DNA of 64,000 nt from Berberis thunbergii (Eukaryota > Streptophyta > Magnoliopsida > Ranunculales > Berberidaceae), in the NCBI GenBank assembly GCA_003290165.1, contig QNQO01002046.1, forward strand, positions 100,680 to 164,679. Direction: 5' to 3'. A program made the translations under genes and the position numbers. A model generated the notes under the pieces. That model did no database searches. It was not told the DNA's origin and saw only the letters and a list, made by a program, of their open reading frames with translations. Positions 53,936 through 64,000 of the stretch are shown one piece after another (the stretch's first letter is position 1; each line of letters starts with the position of its first letter).

Positions 53936-56158
53936 CGATTATAGGTACATATGTGTACATATTATGCATATGTTATATTGTATATATCTATGTATGATGA
54001 GTCCATCTTTGGATGGAATGATCAACGTATATGTGTGTGGTTTTTGGCTGCTCAAACTTCAGCTGCCCACTAATCTGTATTTTTTCATGCATTAGTTGAA
54101 TTCGCGGCAATGGTTATATTGATTATAGTAATTATCTCGTTTCTGGATTAATAGTTGAGAGAACTAGCTATTGTTTACATTGTGTTGTTAAATCTCAGTG
54201 CAATAGTTGAAGATCAAGTTATGAATTCTTTCTTTCAGTTGAAACCAAGGAAGCTCATTCTGTACTTATACTGGAAAGGAGCTAAGAACTTTGATAGAAA
54301 TCCCAAGGAAGCTCATTCTTTCTTTCAGTTGAAACCAAGGAAGCTCATTCTTTCAATTGAACACAAGTGTGTTTGTCATTCAGTGGATTGCAGTATATAA
54401 CTGTGAAAAGATACAAATATAAGCTGCTATTTTCACACGCAGAACTCAAATGTACAACAAATTCCAATTCATGCAAAAACATAACTCAAATATACAACAA
54501 ATTCAAATTATGAAAAAGTGCCGAGAACCATGAATTTGAAACTCTGAACATAAACACAAACTTCATCTCCTCAACAATATCCATTGGTACAATGGCTTTA
54601 TATTCAGAATATAGTTTTTGTTTTAATCTGCTAATTTACAAAGACTTGACCAGCAGACCAGCCTGGTGATCTCCAAATAAAACTCCGTAGTTAGCAGTAA
54701 CCCCTCCTTAAAGCCTGTAACAAATGTAATAACAAAGAAACAGTGTGTGATAATAACTTGCAATAAGACCGTAGAACTTGTTCGTACACATTATCTGCTT
54801 TTATCTCACAATCATTGATGAGATAAAGAAAATATCATTCAAGTACAATTCTATGAACCATCACTGCAGAGAAAATATCATTCAAGATCAAATTCTGTAA
54901 ATTAAGTACATCCCGGAAAAGAATGCAGAGATAACGCATTCAATGAACCATCACTGCAGGTCCTTAGCATCAACTTTTCTGTGCAGAAAGATTGAACCCA
55001 GCAGTATAGCGATTCCTGTGATCGCAATTGTGAATAATAAACGCTTCTGCAATAAACCAGGTGGTCGCCTTCTGTCAGGAGCACCCTCTTCTCTTCTGTC
55101 AGGTACAGCAGAATCCCTTCCCCTGCTGACAAAGACAGGATTCAGTCTAAATGGTTGTCTTATTTCACCGAATGTGAACATTTGTACTAAACCATTGCAC
55201 CTTGGAATTTATATTTTGATGGTTAATTTTGTATAGTAATGCTCATTATCAGTTTGCTCAAAGAATGCACGACAGTCAGCTACCTGAATGGAACTTCAAT
55301 TAAAAATTTCAGAACTACTTGCCACTTCCAGAAACAACCCAAACATGATATAACACAGTTGGACGTCACAGAACTGAAACTCATTTCCAAATCCGATTCC
55401 AAAATTTTCACAAATTTTCACTAGGTAAACACATAACTAAGAGCAAAGGTGTGCATCAGTAAATGTTGCCGTTGGAGTTCTAACATAGACTAGCAATAGC
55501 ATCAAGTACAGGTCAACCGAAAAAAAAAAAAAAAAAGGCATCTAGCTTAACTAAACATATCTGAAGGTAAACGAAATTTCGACTTAGAGAGCTGCAATAA
55601 AGATTTTTAGGCAGAAACCAATATGATATCTCCACGATATAGTTAATACAGCAAAAAAAACCATTAGTTAAGAATCCAAATAGGATATGTCCACAATTCA
55701 CTTTTTTATTTTTTCCCCTTAATCAATGAAAGCTGGGAAAACTAACAAATACAAGCATCTAGTGACTGATGGGTAAGCTAGCAAGGGACACAAAACAAGA
55801 GCCATTGGAACAGGTTATTTCTTTCCAAGTTGCCACCCATTGGAACAGGTTAAAGGCTATACATGGTTGGCAGTTAGCTAGGGCTATCGACTCTGCGAGT
55901 AGGGGCAAGAGAAGAGGGTATGCTCTATGGGTACTGAGTGTTTACGCTTTACATTAGTGACGTATTTACGCTTTACTTATTCCAATCTAATCTTATTATT
56001 ATAATGGGGGGAGGTCTATTTATGAGAATAGATCTTATGGATTTTGTATATAGAAATAAAAAGTGATACCATAGATGCTCAACAACATAAAGAGTTTCTC
56101 TAATATGTTACTTAAGGGGTATGCCTGCCCCATACACAGACAACGATGACTAACCTTA
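53936..56158. other. Spacer between the PI4K relic and the MULE gene
   Basis: A short internal repeat CTTTCAGTTGAAACCAAGGAAGCTCATTCT is at 54231-54350 (two copies). On -, a frame at 55181-54951 ends in a hydrophobic stretch (LLFTIAITGIAILLGSIFLH); I do not recognise it. The second TIR expected for the MULE (TAAAATGAA then GAAATTCTAAATG) was looked for and not found. Confidence 0.45.
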
Positions 56159-58740
56159 TCATAACCTATAATTTGTATAGTCCATTCCGTGGCTTAAATC
56201 GGGTGGCTGCAAAGGCGGCTGCAAAAATAAATAATACGAGTCATACAAAACACATAACTAACAAATTGTACAAAGAGATACATAGAAAATACATAATATG
56301 TACCTGTGAGAGGAGCGAGTTGAATTGATCAACGCTGCCAGGTTGTAAATCGCGTGACCCCGTATTATCATCCTTAACGATAACAAACATACAAATCATA
56401 AGTGGGCAAACATACTTACTGATTCATACCTTGTAAATATAAAAAACAAACCTGTGTATTGCTTTGACTAGCCATGGGATTGCTTTCCCGAGGCATAACA
56501 TGAGACATACACTTTAAACCCTACAAATGACATTTGTAAATAACATTTTCAATATATGTAACTTAAAAAAATATACATTCATAAAAGATATTGCAAAACA
56601 TACCAGATTAGTCTCACTGGCCTGATTCGTTTGCGTGTATTTTTTTTTTTTCCTTGTCTCCTTTTACACACCTTCTCGAGGGTGGATTTTAGCCTTGATT
56701 TAGACGGTCGTCCTTTGCTACGAACCGCTAATGGACTATGAATCTGGATGGAAGAACTAGTAGTGGTGCCCACTTCCAAATACCTATGTGAATCAACATG
56801 CTCATCACCACCGACAATTTTATATTGGTCAATCTTCAAAGCGATCCATTCTTTAACTTCGATTGTCTTCTTTCATCCTCAGCGGCGAATTCAGCCATTT
56901 CATAGAAGGCATTGCACATCGCTTCAAATCGCACATTTTCAGGCTTATTTCCCCCAATCTGAATAAACAATTTTCACCTTCGTATGAGCCCTCTTAACAT
57001 CTTTCCTCCACCTCCGAAGAACATAGTTATCAGGTATATCATGAATCTCTCTTTCAAACAAGACTTTAAATATATGCTTGCATAAATCCCCCTGAACTCA
57101 AACAATTGACAATTACACTTGATGCCAAAGTCGTCAACATTTAAAGAGACTACATGATGGACCGATCGTTGCCTATCATTTATCAGCAAGTCTTGTTTAA
57201 TAGTGTACAACTCACAGCCACCCCCATCCATATCTTCACCCACAATTCTACAACATAGATTCCCTTGGATCTCTTGTTGGATCTCTTTAAATTTTTTTGT
57301 AGTGTAAGCATTTTGAAATTTTTTCTCTATTGCATAAGGAGTAATGCATGGAAGCCTTCGGCTAAAACATTTAAAGTCCTGTTCAACTTCCTTTTGTACT
57401 TTACTTCGTTGTGCATTCTCATACTGTTCTACAAATTGCTTCAATGTGGTTTTTGAATTAACATAACCATCAAAAAAAGCATTCATGCTTTCACTCCTTT
57501 GAGTTGAAGACATCCCCGCCCAAAAACCATTCCTTTGAAATATTGGCACCCATCGCATCCTTTCAGAGTATAATCCATCCAACCAGTCATTTTCATGCAG
57601 ACTATATTTATCAATAAAACCATGCCAATTTTCTTCAAACTCATCATAAGACAGGGAATCATAAACTGCTCTTTGCATTGCAAACTTAATCGCCTCATAT
57701 TGATTGCAACCAGACAGTTTTTCAGGCAACTTCTTCATGATATGCCACAAGCACCATCTGTGTCGTGTGCTAGGAAAGACAATTTCAATGGCCCTCTTCA
57801 TTGCCCTATCTTGATCAGTGATTATAGCAGACGGAGCATTGTCATGCATACACACGAGCCATGTTTGAAAAAGCCATACAAATTCTTCAATCGTTTCACC
57901 ACATATCAATCCACATCCCAAAAGAATTGACTGACCGTGATGATTCACCCCAACAAAAGGAGCAAATGGCATCTCATACTTATTTGTCAAGTACGTAGTG
58001 TCAAATGTAACAACATCCCCAAACTCCTTGTAAGCTGCCCTGCTCCATGCGTCAGCCCAAAATACATTTCTCAACCTACCTTCATCATCCAAATCCATCG
58101 TATAAAAGAAATCAGCATTATTAGCTTGCATTCTTTGGAAGTAGTTATTAAGGGCCATCGCATCCCCCTCACCAAGTCTCAACTTCCTCACTCTGTCCAA
58201 ATAATTGTAACAGTCTTTTTGGGAAAAAGGCAACATTTCATGGCCACCAACTTCAACCACACATGATGAATAACTCTTATTTGGTCTAATACCTGCCCTA
58301 TCATTATATTCAAGCCTCTTCTTCACATACGAGCTCATATATCTGTTCTTTCGATAAAATTTCGATTTACTAGGGCTTAACACGTGATTGTGATCAAGTG
58401 TAACTCTTGTCACTGAAACTGTTCCATCGACCCGTATTTGACCTCTAATCTTAGCCTGACAACCACATTTGGTCGACGGACGCAATCCAACAACATTTTT
58501 CCCATCACCTCTTTGCTTCCCAGCCCGACCACATGAAAGCTGAATGAACAAAGGTTTTCCATCATCATCTTTTTCAGTAGTCATTATTTTAACTGGAAAT
58601 CCCTTTGCATTACCATATTCACGATAATATCGTTGAAACTCGTCAAGGTTGACGAATTTCATCCCATATTTAGGTTCAGTCACCTCTTCTACATTTTCTT
58701 CCACCAACATACAATCATTATCTTCTACACTATCCATTCC
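56159..58740 (-). pseudogene. MULE transposase, FAR1-type, with frameshifts
   Basis: The long frame 58737-56974 starts MDSVEDNDCML after an AG acceptor at 58741. It has a FAR1 DNA-binding domain (about 28-122, CGCQAKI...DHNHVLS) and a MULE transposase domain with D246 (TFDTTYL), D308 (ITDQDRA) and the C..H motif RWCLWHI (328-334). The SWIM zinc finger begins CNC but its C.H half (LCKHIFKVLF) is one frame off: a base is missing at about 57083-57092. Two or three more frame changes follow (near 56967, 56870, and the A-run at about 56641-56651). C-terminal exons are predicted at 56604 upward, 56452-56520, 56304-56372 and 56159-56218, ending in a stop. It would cut and join MULE DNA if intact; as read it is inactive unless the breaks are assembly errors. 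Confidence 0.82.
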
Positions 58741-58794
58741 TGTAATGTTTGTTTATAAATCATAGAGAGATGATAAGCAAAAATAAAAACATAA

Positions 58795-60690
58795 ATGAAA
58801 TACATAACATAGAATAAATATCATGAATATAGTCATGATTTTGAAGATTCTTCTTTAATCTAATATTAAAATCGTGGGCTCGCCGAGTATTACCTCGCAT
58901 GTGGTGCCTTAACACGATTAAGAATATAGATCTAAGAAGAGTTTGATGAAAACACATAGATAAAAAGATGTTATATATATAAAATCTTAAAGAAAAAGAA
59001 AAATTATACATGATATGAACAATGAAATTAAAAAAAAAAAAAAACCCCACGACTCATAAAAAAAAACCCACATGAACACTGAAATTATTACAATTAAAAT
59101 GAAAACCCAAGACTCATTTGTAAACTTGATTAGTAAAATATGTGATGCAAATCATGTGCGCCATGTTGAATGATTGAGGTAATTAGCTCGCAATTATAGT
59201 TCAAACTGTGGTTGTGTTATTGCATACAAGTGACCGTATGCCCTCCCAAGTTAAACTGTTTCACAAACCATGGATCATATTCCATGCTAATCCACAATGG
59301 CGTCTCATCAGTCAAATTCGATTCTATCACTCCATGAAGTTCTTGAGGACTCAGTTACCTGAGTCTGGGGAAACATGGATTTCCGGAAGAAAAATGTATA
59401 TTTTGAAAACTATAATTAGAATATTTCTTGAAAGCCTTCTAGAATGAAAACGGATTTGTAACAAATGTAGCAAAAATTGAGATTTTAAAACCTGCCTGAT
59501 TTTTTGCATGTATGCAAAACAGCAATTTTTTTCTGAAAGACAAGACTTCAAGTTCAAGAGTGAACACCAAAGCTTGTTTGGTAGTAGGAATGGAAAGCAA
59601 GTTCCCACATAAGCATTTTGAAGATCAGATCAAAAGTTTCTTTTGATGGCAAATCATTTCGATGAGGCAAGCAGATTAGCTAGATAGTGTATGCTACTCA
59701 TGCCTCATGAATCCAATGTTCATTTTGCTCATGTTTGTGGCATATTTACCACCAAACATTCTCACTACCAGTCAGTCAAATATTTGTTCTATTAATTCAC
59801 TCAATTTAGCTAGCTAGACTTCTCTTTAGAGAGAACAGAGGCACCAAGCCACCAACAACTGAAGGGGCAGCCGCGTATGTTCCCTATTCAAAAGTGACTT
59901 GATCCTGATTTTAAATTAAATTTTTTTAAATGATTTGTTTCTTCTACTTTAACAATGATTGGCACAAAAGATGCAATGTAAAGAATTGTATTGAAATACA
60001 TAACATAGAATAAATATCATGAATATAGTCATGATTTTGAAGATTCTTCTTTAATCTAATATTAAAATCGTGGGCTCGCCGAGTATTACCTCGCATGTGG
60101 TGCCTTAACACGATTAAGAATATAGATCTAAGAAGAGTTTTGATGAAAACACATAGATAAAAAGATGTTTATATATATAAAATCTTAAAGAAAAAGAAAA
60201 TTATACATGATATGAACAATGAAATTAAAAAAAAAAAAAAACCCCACGACTCATAAAAAAAAACCCACATGAACACTGAAATTATTACAATTAAAATGAA
60301 CCCTAGATGAAGCTCTTCGGTTGAAGAACACTGAAATAAAAAAATAAAAAAATGAACCCTAGATGAAGCTCTTCGGCTGAAGAACACTGAAATAAAATAA
60401 AAATTGAACCCTAGATCTGATATAAATATCATGAATATAGTCATGATTTTTGAAGATTCTTCATTAATCTAATCTTAATAATCGTGGGCTCGCCGAGTAT
60501 TACCTCGCATGTGGTGCCTTAACACGATTAAGAATATAGATCTAAGAAGAGTTTTGATGAAAACAAATCTTAAAGAAAAAGAAAAATTCTACAGATATGA
60601 ACACAGAAATTTAAAAAAAAAAAAAAAAAAACCCCACAATTCATAAAAAAAAAAAAAAAAAAAAAATCGACATGAACACTGAAATTATTA
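58795..60690. repeat. Three direct copies of an intron segment of about 270-310 bp
   Basis: Copies at about 58795-59105, 59993-60300 and 60424-60690 share ATCATGAATATAGTCATGATTTT, CGTGGGCTCGCCGAGTATTACC and GGTGCCTTAACACGATTAAG. Between copies 1 and 2 is about 890 bp of unrecognised DNA (59106-59992). Between and after the later copies are short repeats of GATGAAGCTCTTCGG.TGAAG (60306, 60363, 60690, 60738). All lie in the first intron of the MULE gene. Confidence 0.82.
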
Positions 60691-61082
60691 CAAGCTCTTC
60701 GGTTGAAGAACACTGAAAAAAAAAATTGAGCCCTACATGAAGCTCTTCGGCTGAAGAACACTGAAATAAAATAAAAAAATCCACCCTAGATGAACCCTAG
60801 ATCTGAAGACGATCATAGTCTCAAAAAAAAAAAAAAACATTCATACTGAGCTTGAGTGATAGCTTCACTTGCAATGGGAAATACTGAGCTTAACAAGCTC
60901 AATTTTTCACCCATTGATTTTGCTTGTAATTTTCCATAACCAAAATTAGGAACAAATCTTTTAAACCAACCCTAGATGTAGAAACCTAGATCTAGATCTA
61001 GAAATCACCAGAAATCAACACAAAATATGCAATAAAACCCTAGATCTAGAAACCCACCACAAGAAATCAAATAGAGATTTAC

Positions 61083-61563
61083 CTTTACTTCGAGGCTTTG
61101 CAGTGTTGAGAGATTTTGAAGCTTTTCGAATGGATTTTCGGTGAGTTATTTGAAGACGAAATCGAATGGGGACTGGGGAGGAAGCTGCTCGATCGGGGTG
61201 TGGTCTGAGCTTGAAAGATTTTCTCTTTTTTCACTCAAAAGCTTTGAGGATAGGGGGTAGAATCCGTCGAACCTGCCGAAAATGGGGAGAGGGCTCGCCG
61301 AGTGTTGTCGATAATGGGGAGAGGGAGAGGGAGAGGCAGAGGCAGAGGGAGCGAGAGACACAGGGTGCGAGAGCGAGAGACACAGGGAGCGAGAGAGGGA
61401 AATGAAGAATGGAAGCTCCATTCCCTCTTCTTCTCGCCCAAAAATTTCAGTTCCCTCGCTTTTTTTTTTTTTTTTTTTTTTCTCCACGTCAGCTGCCCGT
61501 CGCGTGCGACTCACCCTCCCTCGCCCAAAACCTCGCCCAAACCCTCGACATCTAGAATTTCTC
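61083..61563 (-). promoter_or_regulatory. MULE 5' TIR and leader exon
   Basis: On - the TIR is followed by a purine/pyrimidine-rich leader (CTCTCGCTCCCTGTGTCTC repeats), then a putative non-coding exon ending CGAAGTAAAG before GTAAATC at 61082. It presumably drives the transposase gene. The same design, TIR plus leader plus donor, is seen in the Pack-MULE. Confidence 0.65.
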
Positions 61564-61572
61564 TAAAATGAA

Positions 61573-63774
61573 ACTTGTGGCTCTAATTTTACTATGGTGT
61601 CGACTAGCTTGCTTTACGTGTCCTGATATTTAGTATATATTTTTATTTTATTCGAATGATTAAATCTCTGCTCACAATGAGCAACCTCTCTTTGTCCACA
61701 TGATTGTAGGACAAGGCATAACCAATTTGATGATAGAAATGTTCCCAATTCTTTACGGAACCCTGGCACGAAATCATTACCAATAAACATCATCTGGTTC
61801 AAGTCCAACTTTACTCAGTCAAATATCACAGACTCAATACTAGATCACTCATACTCACCAGACACCCCATCCCTGATATCCCAGACTATGATACTATCAT
61901 AATTATTTACGATGCTAGTTTTTTGTCACGTCTCAACAGGGAGCAACAGAGGTTTTTGCAACTACTATTCATAGTGATCAGGAGTTGGCTTGGGTGGTAG
62001 ATCCAATAGCAATGAGAGTGCTAGATAATACAATGGAAGAGTGTTATACAGCAGAGTCAACCTTGCTACTCATTCAAGCGCAATGCAAGAATCACAACAT
62101 GACCCTAGGACAAACATGAGCTGGACATGGTTTGCTCCTAATTAGTAATATTGGAAGAATGTTTGCTCTCTATAGACTTTGGTTTTGTAATTTTATTAAT
62201 TGAAAACTCAATTATGAGGCTAATTAAGAATCTAGCAGGACACTAACATCGCGTGCACAATTAATAACCTATATATATAATGCTCCGTGTTTTTTCATCA
62301 AAAAAAAAAATGGATAGTCATAAACTGACGTCTGTGGCTCTAATTTTACCAGGGCGTCGATTTGCTCGCTCTATTTTTTATTTTATTCCAACAATTTTTT
62401 AATAATAAGTAAAATTCAAATTTTATTTTACTTAAAGTTCACGGATTCCTATTGTTGCACTGAGTCTGAGCTGCTGCGCGCATGAGATTCATGGATGAAG
62501 AAACACCTTCAAGCCTCCAGAGTCCAGATGATGCAACGAGCAAGAGGGCCGGCTAAACTAGCAACGACTCAAATAATGGGCTCAGACCATGGGCCGAGAT
62601 GTCCCAGTCTTAGTTTCATCCAAGGTCATGCATGGTCTCAAATGAAAGGTCCATGATCAAAATCATCTTCTTAAAAATTGAAAAGTTGGACATTTTGGAA
62701 TTTTGAAAAGCTGGCATTCTCTTACACTTGGAATTGTACATATATATTACCTGTGGCTTACGCTCAACTGATCTTAAAAGGCCATCATTGTTATTGAGTA
62801 CATGTCTAATTGTTTATTAACATCACATGATGTTATTGTGCGTTACTAAATTTTCACGCTCAACTCTACCCAACGTCTCTGACAACTGATGCAAGTATAA
62901 CATCAGTATGAGGATAGATAAATTTTCAAAATTGCGAGATAAAATTATAATTATTGTATAGAATTTACATAAAAGTTATGGTAACATAGTCATTAATTAA
63001 TGATCATATTCATAAACCATAAACATCAATATGATCACCATTTCATTATTTTGTTAAATCCCAAAACGTTATCATAATTCATCAATATATGCATTCTAAA
63101 AACAAAAACCATGCTCATCCCACAAAAAATGTTCATATCCCGTCATAGTCTCTCAATTTACAAAATTTATCATAATCATTTACAATGCTAGTTTTTTTGT
63201 CACGACTCAACAGGGAGCAATAGGGGTTTTTGCGACTACTATTCATGACCAGGAGTTGGCTCGGGTGGTAGATTCAATAGCAATGAGAGTACTAGATAGT
63301 ACAATGGAAGAGTGTCATACAGCAGAGGCAACCTTGCTACTCATTCAAGCGCAATAGTGATAGACAGTTTTGCTACTGGGAGACTCGGGAACACTTCACT
63401 TTATCTTGCAAGAATCACAACATGACCCTAGGACAAACATGAGCTGGACACGGGTGCCCCTAATTAGTAATATTGGAAGAATGTTGCTCTCCATAGACTT
63501 TGGTTTATAATTTTATTAATTGAAAACTCAATTACTGAGGCTAGAGTCTAGCTATAACTGCATGACACCAACGTGGCGTGCACAATTATTTAACCTATAT
63601 ATATAATGCTCCATGTTTTTTCATCAAAAAAATGGACAGTCATAAAATGACGTCTGTGGCTCTAATTTTACTATGGCGTCGATTTGCTCGCTCATTTTTT
63701 ATTTTATTCCAACATTTTTTTTGTAACCATTGTGTAAGGTCTTATTTATAGTTTATAAATAATTGAGAAGTTTA
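61573..63774. repeat. Tandemly duplicated spacer with repeat R copies 2 and 3
   Basis: About 61890-62190 recurs at 63172-63520 (GATGCTAGTTTTTTGTCACG, CAGGAGTTGGCT.GGGTGGTAGAT). Repeat R follows each: 62190-62830 nearly full, 63520-63720 partial. No gene is recognised. Confidence 0.75.
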
Positions 63775-64000
63775 GGGTGTATTTGGTTGCATGTAATCCT
63801 ATGTCATGGAAATTCATGAGGGGACCACTACATTTTTGGCTAAATTGATATATCACTCCACATTTACCATTTGACCACCATTTGATTTTTGGTGATCAAT
63901 GGTGGGAATGGAGTCCATGAATTGAGATCTCACTCCTTGGCCCCCCAAGGCATGTGATTTTCATGTTCATGGAGGCTTTCATTCCACCATTGATCACAAA
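63775..64000. mobile_element. Tourist-type MITE, cut by the window end
   Basis: Starts GGGTGTATTTGGTTGCATG directly after TTA (63772-63774) and matches the left and central parts of the MITE at 24897-25202. The right end is outside the window. Confidence 0.85.

Larger units (their letters stand above)
56159..61563 (-). mobile_element. Transposase-encoding MULE, one end identified
   Basis: The right end at 61563 reads, inverted, GAGAAATTCTAGATGTCGAGG followed by GGGCGAGG repeats, an A-run of about 22 and a GAGGGAA..GAAATTTTTGGG block, as in the Pack-MULE TIR. The adjacent TAAAATGAA (61564-61572) is the candidate duplication. Repeat R copies show the undisturbed target (ATAAAATGACGTCTGTGGC at 63636). 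A leader exon (61083 to about 61440) is followed by an intron of about 2.3 kb and the transposase exons. The partner TIR was not found, so the element may be truncated on its low-coordinate side. Confidence 0.78.

Noticed and set aside
1..64000. tRNA, rRNA or other structured RNA genes
   Set aside because: No cloverleaf with A/B boxes or rRNA-like block was recognised by eye; a covariance-model scan could still find one.

Overview
The window is nuclear DNA of a flowering plant, most likely a eudicot. The evidence is spliced plant genes, a plant CC-NB-ARC-LRR resistance gene, Copia retrotransposons primed by initiator-Met tRNA, Mutator-like elements (MULEs) with FAR1-type transposase, hAT and Tourist-type elements, and AT-rich spacers. 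No prokaryotic, organellar or viral genome organisation is visible. Most of the sequence is accessory: transposons, broken resistance-gene pieces and captured or duplicated exons of ordinary housekeeping genes.

Layout. 1-5467: spacer, a small MULE-type MITE, a duplicated non-coding block (2090-3642) and an LRR fragment of a resistance gene. 5477-12433: a Pack-MULE with about 680-bp terminal inverted repeats (TIRs) and a perfect 9-bp target duplication. It carries an ADP-glucose pyrophosphorylase large-subunit fragment on + and an endo-beta-mannanase fragment on -. Each TIR contains the same Mpv17/PMP22-type first exon, and on each strand that exon splices in frame to the captured gene. 12434-14690: the resistance-gene 3' end interrupted by this element, then a LINE remnant. 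14691-21283: a locally duplicated spacer with four more MULE-MITEs, three of which have empty sites in the sister segment. 21284-24792: a nearly complete CNL resistance gene broken by one frameshift. 25203-29405: shuffled fragments of EFR3/SRL2-like and UTP14-like genes. 29406-36944: a Copia element split by a 3-kb inversion, next to a DNA transposon holding one alternative NADH dehydrogenase exon. 36945-42090: duplicated non-coding blocks. 42091-47712: the 3' exons of a prolyl 4-hydroxylase gene, with a young Copia element inserted in an intron 12 bp after a splice donor. 47887-48777: a hAT-like element. 51690-53935: a small RNase-H1-N-domain protein gene and a PI4K-gamma pseudogene. 56159-61563: a decaying MULE transposase gene with its 5' TIR. 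61573-64000: tandemly duplicated spacer and a truncated Tourist-type MITE.

How the parts fit. The MULE at 56-61.5 kb, the Pack-MULE and the 190-205-bp MITEs share a TIR core (TTCTA..T.TCGAGG) and 9-bp target duplications. The window therefore shows one MULE family in three forms: transposase-encoding, gene-capturing and miniature. The central candidate novelty is the Pack-MULE, built so that one promoter/first-exon cassette, present at both ends, could express two different chimeric proteins convergently.
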